A DNA stretch of 41,727 nt from JBBQNY01 sp038255255 (GCA_038255255.1 JBBSLL010000027.1:1-41727); one strand, 5' to 3'; shown: positions 7,929 to 16,883, counted from the first letter of the stretch. The notes: generated by a model not told the origin, from the letters alone. Program-made: numbers and translations.

Positions 7929-9215
7929 ATGCGCACGCTCTACACGCTGGTGATGTACCTGATGACTCCGGTCATCCTGATCCGGCTCGCGTGGCGGGGA
8001 CTGCGTTATCGCGAATACTTTTCGCGGTGGCGCGAGCGCTTCGGATACTTCGCTTCACCCGGCCTCGAGCGTCCGATCCTCGTGCATGCCGTATCGGTCG
8101 GCGAGTTCAATGCCGCGGTTCCGCTCATCGAAGCCCTGATGAAGCGCTACGCCGAGCGCCCCTTCGTGATCACCACGATCACCCCCACGGGATCAGAACG
8201 CGTGCGCGCGCAGTTCGGCGACCGCGTGTTCCACGTGTACCTGCCCTACGACCTGCCGACCGCAGTGCGGCGCTTCCTGGACCGCATACGACCCTCCTTC
8301 GCGGTGGTCATGGAAACGGAAATCTGGCCCAACCTCTTCATCGCCTGCCGCGCGCGAGGCGTGCCGATCGTGCTGGCCAACGCGAGACTTTCGCAGCGAT
8401 CGCTGCTGCGCTACCGGCCGGTGGCGTCGCTCGCGCGCCGCGCACTGCGATGCTGCGCGTTCGTGGCAGCGCAGTCGCAGACCGACGCGCAGCGCCTGCT
8501 GAGCCTCGGCGCCGATCCGGAACGTCTCTGCGTGGCGGGAAACCTCAAGTTCGAGCTTGCCGTGCCCGACACGCTGCCGGCGCAGCGCGACGCGCTTCGC
8601 ACGCTGTGGGGCGCCGCGCGGCCCGTCTGGATCGCCGCCAGCACGCACGAGGGCGAGGACGAGCCTGTGCTGCGTGCGCATCTGAAGCTGTTGCGGACGC
8701 AGCCCGGCGCGCTGCTGCTCATCGCGCCCCGCCATCCCGAGCGGTTCAGGGCAGTGCTCGCCCTGTCCCAGCAACTCGGACTGACCTGTCGGGTCCGCAC
8801 CCAGCACGGGCAACCGCAAGCGGACACGCAATGCTTCGTCATCGACACGATGGGCGAACTGCTCTGCTACTTCGGCGCAAGCGACGTGGCTTTCGTGGCT
8901 GGCTCCTTCGCCGCGATCGGCGGACACAACGTGCTCGAGCCTGCCGTGGTGGGGCGTCCGGTGATCGTGGGGCCGCACACTTTCAACTTCAGCGAGGTCA
9001 CCGAAGCGATGATCGAAGCCGGCGCCGCGATCCGCGTCGGAGATTCGGCAGAACTCGCCTCGACGCTGGAAAGGCTGCTCGGGGATCCGGACACACGCGC
9101 ATCGATGGGGCGCGCGGCGCTTGCGCTGGTCGACCGGGAGCGGGGGGCCGTCGATCGCACCATGGCCATCGTTGCCGACGCGATGCGCACCCGTCCCGGG
9201 ATCGAATCCGTGTAG
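7929..9215 (+). CDS. waaA: 3-deoxy-D-manno-octulosonic acid (Kdo) transferase
   Basis: This 428-residue membrane-anchored GT-B enzyme adds Kdo from CMP-Kdo to lipid IVA, the first step of LPS core assembly. An N-terminal hydrophobic anchor covers about residues 3-20. The conserved acidic residue lies in HAVSVGEFNAA (E59). METEIWPN near 138, GNLKFE near 203, and the C-terminal GGHNVLEPA and GPHTFNF blocks are diagnostic. Length matches E. coli WaaA (425). Whether it adds one or two Kdo units cannot be told. The ATG at 7929 was chosen because it begins the membrane anchor. The stop (9213-9215) is the TAG of a GTAG palindrome. Confidence 0.95.
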   Translation: MRTLYTLVMYLMTPVILIRLAWRGLRYREYFSRWRERFGYFASPGLERPILVHAVSVGEFNAAVPLIEALMKRYAERPFVITTITPTGSERVRAQFGDRVFHVYLPYDLPTAVRRFLDRIRPSFAVVMETEIWPNLFIACRARGVPIVLANARLSQRSLLRYRPVASLARRALRCCAFVAAQSQTDAQRLLSLGADPERLCVAGNLKFELAVPDTLPAQRDALRTLWGAARPVWIAASTHEGEDEPVLRAHLKLLRTQPGALLLIAPRHPERFRAVLALSQQLGLTCRVRTQHGQPQADTQCFVIDTMGELLCYFGASDVAFVAGSFAAIGGHNVLEPAVVGRPVIVGPHTFNFSEVTEAMIEAGAAIRVGDSAELASTLERLLGDPDTRASMGRAALALVDRERGAVDRTMAIVADAMRTRPGIESV

Positions 9216-9283
9216 TTCAGGTCGGCCGGCGACCTGACGCGCCAAGGCGAACTCGCGTCAGGTCGCGCCGCGACCTGACCTAC
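9212..9283. repeat. Inverted REP pair, GTAGGTCAGGTCGC class, between waaA and tolC ends
   Basis: The forward element at 9212-9239 is gtag, ttc, then aggtcggccggcgacctgac. The reverse element at 9256-9283 is cgtcaggtcgcgccgcgacctgac ending ctac. This is a different stem sequence from the agccgagc class near etfA. The pair sits exactly between two convergent genes and may act as a two-way transcription end or mRNA 3' stabiliser. No T-run follows either stem. Confidence 0.8.
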
Positions 9284-9310
9284 GACCCACCACCTCGAAG
9301 CGGTCCGCGG

Positions 9311-10831
9311 TTACTCGCGGGGATCGCGCACTGGTGCATCGTCGCCTGGACGATCGCCCACCGTCGTATCCGGGGCCTCGGAATCGACGGCGCTCGAATC
9401 GAACTCGTCGCGCCGCGTCGGATCTGGAACCAGCACCGGCTTGCGGTCGTCGGTGAGAAGCGCATTGACTTCGGCCACGTCGGCGCGATCGATGTCGCCG
9501 GCATTCTGCTTCAGGCGCAAGCCGTTGACGATGTAGTTGTGCCGCGCCTGCGAGTAGTCCCGTTGCGCCTGGAAAAGCTGGCGCTGCGCGATGAGCAGGT
9601 CCACGATGGTACGCGTGCCGACCTCGTAACCCGCCTGCACCGCCTCCAGCGCCGACGTTGCGGACCTGACTGCCTGCCGGCGCGCTTCGATTTCCGAAAC
9701 GCCACCCGCGATCGCACGGTAGGAAAACCGGGTCGCTCGGACGATCGCACGTTCGGTCTGTTCGAGGACGTCGCGCGCAGCATCGCGGTCATGAACGGCG
9801 CGTCGGGCGTTGGCGCTCACGAGGAATCCGGAAAATATCGGAACCGTCAGTTGCAGGCCCACGGTTCCGTTGGCACTGGTACTTTCGCTGTTGGTCTGAA
9901 AGAAGCCGCCGCGATTGCCGCTCGACGTGTTGTCGAGATAGTTCGCCGTGAGGTCCAGCGTGGGCAAGTGGCCAGCCCGCGCCGTCGCGATGCTCTGTTC
10001 CGCAGCGTTCACGGCGAATTGCTGCGCGACGATCTGCGGATTCTGGCTGCGCGCGCTTTCAACCCACGCCTCGAGTTCAGGCGGCTGCGGCGGTCGAAGC
10101 GGGAGCTCCTCGCGCAGTGCCTTGATGCTCTCGACCGGCGCGCCGATGATTTCGGTCAGGGCCTCTTCGGCGTCCTCGAGGGAATTCTCGGCAAGCACCA
10201 CGGCTGCAGTCGCAGCGTCGCGCTGCGACTGGGCTTCGCTGACGTCAGTGATGGCAGCCAGACCCACTTCGAATCGCTGCTGTGCCTGGTCGAACTGGCG
10301 TCCCAGCGCAGTCGCTTCGGCGTTGGCAAAAGCGAGCGAGTCCTCTGCGGTCAGCACGTTGAAATACGCCTCGGCGACGCGCACGTAAAGTGCGTCCTCG
10401 GCCTGGCGGTACTGGGCTTCGCCCTGTTCGGCAAGCGCGCGCGCACCGCGCAGGCGCGTGTAATTGGCCCAGTCGAACACGCTCTGGCGCAGCTGCACGC
10501 CGTAGCTCGTGTTTTCGGTATCGGTATCGAAGCTACGATTCGTCAACTGGCCGGTCACGGGATCGAATTGCGGCGAAGTGCCGTCACCCTTCGTACGATC
10601 GGTGCTTGCTGTGGCCCCGATGTTGGGCAGCAGGGCGGCGCGCGATTGCGCGATGCCCTCCTCCACCGCGAGCGCGCGGTTCTCGGCAGCGGAAAGCTGT
10701 GGATCGTTGCGCCGCGCCAGGTCGTAGGCACCGAGCAGGTCGAGCGTCGCCGCCGCGCACGGGGCGGTGAGCGCAGCGACGGCGAGGGCAAGCGGCAGGA
10801 GGCGCGGGGTGCGTGACATGAAGAAATCCAT
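9311..10831 (-). CDS. tolC: TolC-family outer-membrane efflux channel
   Basis: This 506-residue protein is probably the outer-membrane channel of tripartite efflux or type I secretion systems. A signal peptide is evident (RLLPLALAVAALTAPCAAA, with cleavage near the last alanines). Two OEP repeats follow: the first holds YGVQLRQSVFDWANYTRL and RVAEAYFNVLTAEDSL, the second LQLTVPIFSGFLVSA and SYRAIAGGVSEIEA. Both show the internal duplication of TolC. The tail after about residue 455 is acidic and low in complexity. The start may be the ATG at 10831 or the in-frame ATG at 10819, which begins a more typical signal peptide. It lies 20 bases after the methyltransferase gene, so the two probably share a transcript. 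Confidence 0.9.
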   Translation of the reverse strand: MDFFMSRTPRLLPLALAVAALTAPCAAATLDLLGAYDLARRNDPQLSAAENRALAVEEGIAQSRAALLPNIGATASTDRTKGDGTSPQFDPVTGQLTNRSFDTDTENTSYGVQLRQSVFDWANYTRLRGARALAEQGEAQYRQAEDALYVRVAEAYFNVLTAEDSLAFANAEATALGRQFDQAQQRFEVGLAAITDVSEAQSQRDAATAAVVLAENSLEDAEEALTEIIGAPVESIKALREELPLRPPQPPELEAWVESARSQNPQIVAQQFAVNAAEQSIATARAGHLPTLDLTANYLDNTSSGNRGGFFQTNSESTSANGTVGLQLTVPIFSGFLVSANARRAVHDRDAARDVLEQTERAIVRATRFSYRAIAGGVSEIEARRQAVRSATSALEAVQAGYEVGTRTIVDLLIAQRQLFQAQRDYSQARHNYIVNGLRLKQNAGDIDRADVAEVNALLTDDRKPVLVPDPTRRDEFDSSAVDSEAPDTTVGDRPGDDAPVRDPRE

Positions 10832-10851
10832 TTGAGTACTGACGGTTGGAA

Positions 10852-11514
10852 TCAGAGAACAAAGCGGGGCGGCGGGGCGCCACCGATGAGATAGGGAATG
10901 TCGGTTTCGAACAGGCTTTCTTCGGCGAACCCGTGCCCGTCGGCATCCCGGGTCACGAGCAACGCCTCCATCACCGGCGATTCGCCGCGGATGACGAACA
11001 GGCGCCCGCCCGGCGACAGCCACTCGCGCCACGCGCTGGGCACTGAAAACACGGCGCCGGTCACCGCGATTGCATCGAAGGTCTGTCTGGGCACGAAGTT
11101 CGCCAACGCGTCCGCGACGTGCAGGGACACATTGGATGCGCCTGCCGCCGCAAGCCTGGCGCGCGCCTTGCCCGCCAGCGCCGCATCGATCTCCACGCTC
11201 GTGACCTCGCGCGCAAGGTCACACAGGCAGGCCGTGACGAAGCCACTGCCGGTGCCGATCTCGAGGACGCTGTCGGTCGCCGCCACCAGAAGCGCCTGCA
11301 GCAGCCGCCCCTCGACGACCGGCTTCATCATCACCTCGGTGTCGTTGATGGGCAGCTCGGTATCGGCGAACGCGAGCTTGCGCAGGCGGGTGAGCACGAA
11401 GTCTTCCCGACGAACCTTTGCCAGGGTGGCCAGCACGCGCCCGTCCAGCACTTCCCACGGTCGAACCTGCTGTTCGATCATGTTGAAGCGCGCGCGTTCG
11501 AGATCAGCGTTCAT
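10852..11514 (-). CDS. Pcm-like (protein-L-isoaspartate O-methyltransferase family) methyltransferase
   Basis: This 220-residue protein has the Pcm-family layout, with N-terminal MIEQQVRP and a SAM-binding motif I VLEIGTGSGF near residues 84-93. It then has VTSVEID (motif post-I) and SPGGRLFVIRG. True Pcm enzymes repair L-isoaspartyl residues and carry a conserved substrate-binding stretch of the type SxPxxvAxM after motif 0. Here that stretch reads NDTEVMMKPVVEGRLLQAL, so the substrate may differ. The family is clear; the repair function is less so. It is followed after 20 bases by tolC. Confidence 0.82.
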   Translation of the reverse strand: MNADLERARFNMIEQQVRPWEVLDGRVLATLAKVRREDFVLTRLRKLAFADTELPINDTEVMMKPVVEGRLLQALLVAATDSVLEIGTGSGFVTACLCDLAREVTSVEIDAALAGKARARLAAAGASNVSLHVADALANFVPRQTFDAIAVTGAVFSVPSAWREWLSPGGRLFVIRGESPVMEALLVTRDADGHGFAEESLFETDIPYLIGGAPPPRFVL

Positions 11515-11652
11515 TGCGGCGGGGACTCGGTGATCCAGGTGGTGGCGGTCGGCACGGAGGTGCGCAAGCCGTGACTTTATCGCGGCCGCTCATGGTTCTA
11601 CAGGCTGTCCCATGAACGATTGTTGCGCGCAGCATCCGTCCATCGGTCCTTT

Positions 11653-14600
11653 TCACAAAGTGCCGGAAGTCACCGGAAACGAGCCGTGGCGCGGGTTTGG
11701 TGCAGTTTCGCGCGACGATTCGTCGCGTTGAACGCGGAACCATGCCGCGTAGAGCGCGGGCAGGAACAGCACGGTCAGTATCGTCGCGACGAGCAGCCCG
11801 CCCATGATCGCCACGGCCATCGGACCGAAAAAGACGCTCCGCGACAGCGGCACCATCGCCAGGATCGCAGCCAGCGCGGTCAGCACGATGGGGCGCAGTC
11901 GCCGCACCGTCGCGTCAACGACAGCCTGCCAGCGGGGATGCCCGGCGGCGATGTCCTGCTCGATCTGGTCGACCAGGATCACGGAGTTGCGCATGATCAT
12001 CCCTGACAGCGCGATGGTTCCGAGCATCGCGACGAACCCGAATGGCACCCGGAACACGAGCAGGAAAAGCGTGACGCCGATCAGCCCGAGTGGTGCGGTG
12101 ACCAGCACCAGGGCCGTGCGGGAGAAACTCCGCAGCTGCAGCATCAGCAAAGTGGTGATGACCGCGATCATCAGCGGCACTCCCGCCACCACCGATTGCG
12201 ATCCCTTGGAGGAATCCTCGACCGTGCCGCCGATGTCGAGCCGGTAGCCCACGGGGAGCTTGGCGCGCAGTTTGTCCAACTCCGGTGCAAGCTGGGCGAT
12301 CACGGTGGCGGGCAGCACCTTGCCGTAGAGATCCGCTCGCACGGTGACGGTGGGCAGGCGGTCGCGACGCCAGATCACGCCATCCTCGAGACCGTACTCG
12401 ATGTCTGCAATCTGCCTGAGTGGAATCTTGGTGCCGTTGGTGGTCGGCACCGCGAGGTCTCCAAGCAGGCTCAGGCGCGCGCGCTCGTCTGCCGGCCCGC
12501 GCAGCACGATGTCGATCAACTCGTCGTCCTCGCGAAACTGGCTGATGCGCTGGCCGGTAACCGAACTCTGCAGGAAGTCGGCGAGCGCTTCGGACGAAAT
12601 GCCGAGCAGGCGCGCGCGATCCTGGTCGAGGCGCATGCGTACGACTTTGCTGGGCTCGTCCCAGTCGAGATGCACGTTGGCGAGTTGCTGGTTGCGGCGC
12701 ACGCCCGCAGCAAGCTCGCGGGCCAGCTTGCGCACCGTCGGGATGTCTTCGCCCGAAACGCGAAACTGGATGGGAAAGCCAACCGGTGGCCCGTTCTCGA
12801 GCCGCGAGATGCGGCCGCGCACGTTCGCGAAGTCGGTTTCGAAGAGTTTTATCAGCCGTGCGCGCACGCGCTCGCGCGCGTCGATGTCGCGCGTCAGCAG
12901 CACGAACTGCGCGAAGCTCGCCGCGGGGAGCTGCTGGTCGAGCGGCAGGTAAAAGCGCGGCGAGCCGGTCCCGACGTAGGCGGTGAAACTCTCGATATCG
13001 CGGTCGGCCGCGAGCTTGGCTTCGAGCTTGCGCACTTCAGTCGCGGTCGCGGCCAGCGAAGCGCCTTCCGGAAGCTTGATGTCGACCATGAGTTCGAGGC
13101 GCGTCGACGCGGGGAAGAACTGCTGCTCGACGAAGCGGAAGCCCACGATCGAGAGCAGGAACAGGAACGCGGTAGCTCCAATCACGATCCAGCGATTCGC
13201 CAGCGTCCAGTCGATGAGCGAACGGAAGCGGCGATAAAACGGCTTCTGGTACGGATCGTGATGCCCGCCATCGCTGTCGGCGCGCGCGCCGTGGCCGTCC
13301 GGCAGCAGCCGATAGCCGAGATACGGGATAAACACGACCGCCACGACCCACGAGATGAGCAGCGCGATCGTGACGACCTGGAAAATCGACCGGGTGTACT
13401 CGCCGGTGCCCGATGCCGCCGTTGCGATCGGCAGGAAGCCCGCCGCCGTAACCAGCGTTCCCGTCAGCATGGGGAACGCGGTGCTGCGATACGCGAATGC
13501 CGCCGCCGCGACGCGATCCAGTCCCTCCTCGAGTTTCACCGCCATCATCTCGACCGCGATGATCGCGTCGTCGACGAGCAGGCCCAGTGCCACCACGAGC
13601 GCGCCCAGGGAAATCTTGTGCAGGTCGATCTCGAGGTAATACATGACCGCAAAAGTCATCGCGAGTACCAGCGGAATCGACAGCGCGACCACCGCTCCGG
13701 TGCGCAGGCCCAGTGCCAGGAAGCTCACGATGAGCACGATCACGACGGCCTCGCCGAGCACGCGGATGAACTCGCGGATGGATCGCTTGACCGCGCGCGG
13801 CTGGTCGGCGACGCGATCGAGTTCGAGCCCCACGGGCAACGCCTTCGCGAGGCGACTGGTTTCGGCATCGAGCGCCGCACCGAGGCGCACGATATCGCCG
13901 CCCGGTGCCATGGACACCGCGAGCCCCACCGAATCCTCACCCTTGAAACGCACCTTGGGTTGCGCGGGATCGGCGAAGCCGCGCTTCACGGTCGTCAGGT
14001 CATCCAGCCGGAACGTGCGCTGGCCGGCACGTATCGGCATCGCGGCCACGGCCTCGATCGAATCGAAGGCGCCGTCGGTGCGCAGATGGATCCTGTCGGT
14101 CGGCGTCTCGAACGCGCCCGCGGGTACGACGGCATTCTGCGCGGCCAGACCGGCGAGCACCTCGTCGAAGCGCACGCCGAGCGTTGCGATCTTGGCGTTG
14201 TCGAGCTCGATCCAGATGCGCTGGTCCTGCAATCCGACGAGTTCCACCTTGGCGACGTCGGGGACGCGCAGCAGCTCGCGTTGCACGCGTTGCGCGTAGT
14301 CCTTGAGCGACGCGTAGTCGTATCCGCGACCGTGCAGGGCGTAGATGTTGCCGAAGGTGTCGCCGAACTCGTCGTTGAAGAACGGGCCGATCGCTCCCGC
14401 CGGCAGCGTGTGGCGCATGTCGCCGACGCGTTTGCGGATCTGGTAGAAGAGCGCCGGCAATTGCTTCGATACGAGATCGTCGCGCGAAACGTAGACGATC
14501 TGTGATTCGCCCGGTCGCGAATAGCTGCGGATGAATTCAGCGCTCGAGAGTTCCTGCAGCTTCGCTTCGATGCGGTCCGTGATCTGCCGGTCGACTTCCG

Positions 14601-14778
14601 CCGCGCTCGCGCCGGGCCACTGCGTGCGGATCACCATCGCCTTGAAGGTGAAGGGCGGGTCTTCCGACTGGCCAAGCTGGAAGTAGGCCCATGCACCCAC
14701 CACGGCGAACACCAGCATGAAGTAGCGCACCAGCGTGCGGTTGCGCAGCGCCCATGCCGAGAGATTGAATGAACTCAT
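11653..14778 (-). CDS. RND efflux transporter permease (AcrB/HAE1-like)
   Basis: This 1041-residue inner-membrane protein is an RND pump driven by the proton gradient. It has the duplicated RND layout. TM1 lies near the N-terminus (YFMLVFAVVGAWAYFQLG), a first periplasmic porter region spans about 40-335, and TM2-6 lie at about 336-500. TM7 is near 535, the second periplasmic region runs to about 855, and the last helices to about 1020. The TM4 proton-relay pair is present in GLLVDDAIIAVE, near residues 402-403. Substrates cannot be read from the sequence. It lies 129 bases after its adaptor gene. A REP and a palindrome pair fill that gap. Confidence 0.92.
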   Translation of the reverse strand: MSSFNLSAWALRNRTLVRYFMLVFAVVGAWAYFQLGQSEDPPFTFKAMVIRTQWPGASAAEVDRQITDRIEAKLQELSSAEFIRSYSRPGESQIVYVSRDDLVSKQLPALFYQIRKRVGDMRHTLPAGAIGPFFNDEFGDTFGNIYALHGRGYDYASLKDYAQRVQRELLRVPDVAKVELVGLQDQRIWIELDNAKIATLGVRFDEVLAGLAAQNAVVPAGAFETPTDRIHLRTDGAFDSIEAVAAMPIRAGQRTFRLDDLTTVKRGFADPAQPKVRFKGEDSVGLAVSMAPGGDIVRLGAALDAETSRLAKALPVGLELDRVADQPRAVKRSIREFIRVLGEAVVIVLIVSFLALGLRTGAVVALSIPLVLAMTFAVMYYLEIDLHKISLGALVVALGLLVDDAIIAVEMMAVKLEEGLDRVAAAAFAYRSTAFPMLTGTLVTAAGFLPIATAASGTGEYTRSIFQVVTIALLISWVVAVVFIPYLGYRLLPDGHGARADSDGGHHDPYQKPFYRRFRSLIDWTLANRWIVIGATAFLFLLSIVGFRFVEQQFFPASTRLELMVDIKLPEGASLAATATEVRKLEAKLAADRDIESFTAYVGTGSPRFYLPLDQQLPAASFAQFVLLTRDIDARERVRARLIKLFETDFANVRGRISRLENGPPVGFPIQFRVSGEDIPTVRKLARELAAGVRRNQQLANVHLDWDEPSKVVRMRLDQDRARLLGISSEALADFLQSSVTGQRISQFREDDELIDIVLRGPADERARLSLLGDLAVPTTNGTKIPLRQIADIEYGLEDGVIWRRDRLPTVTVRADLYGKVLPATVIAQLAPELDKLRAKLPVGYRLDIGGTVEDSSKGSQSVVAGVPLMIAVITTLLMLQLRSFSRTALVLVTAPLGLIGVTLFLLVFRVPFGFVAMLGTIALSGMIMRNSVILVDQIEQDIAAGHPRWQAVVDATVRRLRPIVLTALAAILAMVPLSRSVFFGPMAVAIMGGLLVATILTVLFLPALYAAWFRVQRDESSRETAPNPRHGSFPVTSGTL

Positions 14779-14794
14779 GGCTACCTAAGCTCTT

Positions 14795-14818
14795 GTAGGA
14801 GCGCCGCAAGGCGCGATT
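14795..14818 (+). repeat. Single GTAGGAGCG-class REP between RND adaptor and pump genes
   Basis: The element is gtaggagcgccgcaaggcgc followed by gatt. It has the GTAG head and a short g/c stem around gccgcaaggc. This is the common GTAGGAGCGGC...GCCGCGA design of xanthomonads. It lies just upstream of the pump start (14778, minus strand), so any mRNA hairpin would form in the intercistronic region. Confidence 0.65.
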
Positions 14819-14860
14819 GCTGACTACGGAATGTCCATCCCGGCTTGCGCTTCTCTTGCT

Positions 14861-14944
14861 CGTCATTCCCGCGAATGCGGGAATCCAGTGACTTTGTTGT
14901 TCGGCGATCAGAGGCGCTGGATCCCCGCCTGCGCGGGGATGACG
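14861..14944. repeat. Inverted pair of CGTCATTCCCGCG-type palindromes, one arm coding
   Basis: Left arm 14861-14888 is cgtcattcccgcgaatgcgg followed by gaatccag. Right arm 14917-14944 is its diverged reverse complement, ctggatccccgcctgcgcgg followed by ggatgacg. Each arm is itself a palindrome. This repeat family is widespread in beta- and gammaproteobacteria and has no GTAG head. The right arm lies inside the 3' end of the adaptor gene and encodes its VIPAQAGIQ tail. Confidence 0.85.
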
Positions 14945-16089
14945 GCTTTTTCAGTGTGCGCAACGGCCTTGTTTCCCAACAGCTGCACCGAGCGGTTCTT
15001 CGCGTCGATGGGCGCGATGGCCTGTCCGGGCTCGAGCTTGTGCACGCCCGCGGCGACGATCCACGCGCCCGGATCGAGGCCCCGCACCAGCGCGCCGTCC
15101 TCGCCATAAAGCACAATCTCGATCGCATGTCGTTGGACGCGATGGGTTCGCGGGTCGACGCGCCAGACCGCAACCTTGCCTTCGAGCTCGTCGATCGCCG
15201 ACAGCGGCACCCTCACCTCACCCGCGGGCAAGGCACGTGCCACGCCGATGCGCGCGGTCATTCCGTACTTGAGTCCGCTTGCGTCCGCGACGGAGATGCG
15301 CACGGGATAGGTACGCGACATGGGATCCGCCTGCGGCGACACTTCGCGTACGGTGCCCGCACGGCGCGCATTGTCGAGCGCCCACACTTCGATCTGCGCG
15401 GGCTGCCCCACTGCGAACTGCGCCACGCGATTCTCGGGCACGTCGATGGCGACTTCGATCTGCTCGTCGCGTGCGATGCGCAGCACTGGCGTGCCGGCAG
15501 CGACCACCTGGCCCGGCTCGGCCAGCACGGCAGTCACGGTGCCATCGGTGTCGGCGCGCAGCGTGGCGTAGGCGGCCTGGTTGCCGGCTTCACTGGCCTG
15601 TGCCCGAGCCTGCCGCAAGCGCGCGGCCGCGGCGTCGTACGCGGCCTGCCGCACGTCGAGCAGCGACTTGGAGATGTAGCGCCGCGAAAACAGTTCGCGG
15701 TGGCGATCGAGTTCGGCTTTCGCCAGGGAATGATCGGCCTCCGCCTGTGCGCGGCCTGCCGTGGCGGCGGCGGCCCCGAGTGCGACGTCGCTCGGATCGA
15801 TCCGCATCAGCACATCGCCCTTGCCGACCCGGGCGCCCACGTCCACCGAACGCTCCACGATTTTTCCGCCCACGCGAAAGCCCACGGGCGCTTCGAATCT
15901 CGGCCGTACTTCGCCGGCGTACGATTGTGCCTCGATTGCCCCGGCCGCCTCGGGCTGTACCACAATGGCGGGTCGCGCCACCGGCAAGGGGGCCGCTTCG
16001 GACCCGCAAGCCGCAAGCGTTGCAGCGGTTATCAGGACGGCGGAAATGCCCAAGGCGCGGGACCAGGCGGGGTTCGATATCGTCAACAT
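14908..16089 (-). CDS. RND efflux periplasmic adaptor, probable lipoprotein
   Basis: This 393-residue membrane fusion protein joins an RND pump to an outer-membrane channel. The signal peptide ends in a lipobox LAAC with Cys28 as the likely lipidated residue. The order of parts is the usual one: a first lipoyl half near GFRVGGKIVERSVDVGARV, an alpha-hairpin at about 100-165, a second lipoyl half near ATLRADTDGTVTAVLAEPGQ, a beta-barrel near 205-285, and a membrane-proximal domain. The last twelve residues (AVIPAQAGIQRL) come from a dispersed palindromic repeat and are not part of the family fold. It is the first gene of the RND operon and is divergent from the TetR gene, with 67 bases between. 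Confidence 0.9.
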   Translation of the reverse strand: MLTISNPAWSRALGISAVLITAATLAACGSEAAPLPVARPAIVVQPEAAGAIEAQSYAGEVRPRFEAPVGFRVGGKIVERSVDVGARVGKGDVLMRIDPSDVALGAAAATAGRAQAEADHSLAKAELDRHRELFSRRYISKSLLDVRQAAYDAAAARLRQARAQASEAGNQAAYATLRADTDGTVTAVLAEPGQVVAAGTPVLRIARDEQIEVAIDVPENRVAQFAVGQPAQIEVWALDNARRAGTVREVSPQADPMSRTYPVRISVADASGLKYGMTARIGVARALPAGEVRVPLSAIDELEGKVAVWRVDPRTHRVQRHAIEIVLYGEDGALVRGLDPGAWIVAAGVHKLEPGQAIAPIDAKNRSVQLLGNKAVAHTEKAVIPAQAGIQRL

Positions 16090-16134
16090 GACCGCAGCGC
16101 TCTTAGTGAACTTGTCCGTATGCTAATTCAACCA

Positions 16135-16156
16135 AACTGTACTGTATAGTATTTTA
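16135..16156. promoter_or_regulatory. Candidate TetR operator/promoter in the adaptor-tetR gap
   Basis: The 67-base gap holds an AT-rich patch, aaactgtactgtatagtatt, unlike the GC-rich surroundings. It contains the dyad tact-gtat-agta at 16140-16151. TetR-type repressors of RND operons commonly bind such short dyads over the -10/-35 region of the divergent promoters. The patch directly abuts the tetR ATG at 16157, so repressor binding would also autoregulate. Binding is inferred. Confidence 0.5.
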
Positions 16157-16795
16157 ATGAATTCAGTCTCCCGACCCCTCGGCCCCGGCCGTCCCAAGGA
16201 CCTCGAAAAGCGCCAAGCGGTGCTCGACGCGGCCCAGGAACTCTTTTTGACTCAAGGCTATGGCGCAACGAGCATGGACGCCGTGGCGCAGGCTGCCGGT
16301 GTTTCCAAGCTCACCGTCTACAGCCATTTCGGAGACAAGGAAGGCCTGTTTCGTGCGGCCATCGAGACCCACTGCGATGCCAATCTGCCGCATGTCGCCT
16401 TCGAGTTCGATGCCGGGCGGGACCTGCGCGGCCAGCTCCTCGGGATCGCGCGCGGCTTTCGTACGCTCATTTTCAGCGACAAGGCGCTGGAGCTGCACCG
16501 GGTGCTGATCGCCGAGGCCCAACCCGACAGCGATCTGGCGCGCGCCTTTTATTCTGCGGGACCGTGCCGCACCATCGAGGAGTTCGCGAGCTTCCTGCGC
16601 GCCGCGACTGCTGCCAGTCGTCTCGATGTCGTCGACGCGACCGCCGCAGCCGGCCACTTCTTCTCGATGCTCAAGGGCGATTCGCACCTGTGCCGGTTGA
16701 TCGGACTTCCTGCTTCTCTGGACGCCGCTGGCGTCGAAGCGCAGATCGCCGGTGTCGTCGACATGTTCATGCGCGCCTACGCCCCGAAGCGCTGA
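16157..16795 (+). CDS. TetR/AcrR-family transcriptional regulator
   Basis: This 212-residue protein has an N-terminal TetR helix-turn-helix: AVLDAAQELFLTQGYGATSM, then DAVAQAAGVSKLTVYSHFGDKEGLF at about residues 41-65. The C-terminal ligand-binding part is all-helical and resembles the AefR-like group. It is divergent from the RND adaptor-pump operon and almost certainly represses it, with release on binding a pump substrate; this is inferred from gene order. The ligand is unknown. The start ATG follows the candidate operator directly. Confidence 0.9.
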   Translation: MNSVSRPLGPGRPKDLEKRQAVLDAAQELFLTQGYGATSMDAVAQAAGVSKLTVYSHFGDKEGLFRAAIETHCDANLPHVAFEFDAGRDLRGQLLGIARGFRTLIFSDKALELHRVLIAEAQPDSDLARAFYSAGPCRTIEEFASFLRAATAASRLDVVDATAAAGHFFSMLKGDSHLCRLIGLPASLDAAGVEAQIAGVVDMFMRAYAPKR

Positions 16796-16819
16796 CGCGA
16801 ACGTTGCCTTGATGCTTTT

Positions 16820-16883
16820 GTAGAGCGGAGCTGCGCTCCGCTCATGTTGCCGCCAAGATCAGCCGAGCGCAGCTCGGCTCTAC
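16820..16883. repeat. Inverted GTAG REP pair upstream of ppa
   Basis: The forward element at 16820-16842 is gtag then agcggagctgcgctccgct. The reverse element at 16861-16883 is agccgagcgcagctcggct then ctac. They are of the same class as the etfB-etfA pair and the thrC-end group. They lie 17 bases before the ppa ATG, so they would be in the ppa leader if the promoter is further upstream. Confidence 0.85.

Noticed and set aside
7991..10816. A long plus-strand open frame crossing waaA and tolC
   Set aside because: It runs out of frame through waaA, through a REP pair, and antisense to tolC, so it cannot be a single real gene.
12196..14505. A long plus-strand open frame opposite the RND pump
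   Set aside because: It is a shadow of a well-supported RND gene with low-information composition and no domain.
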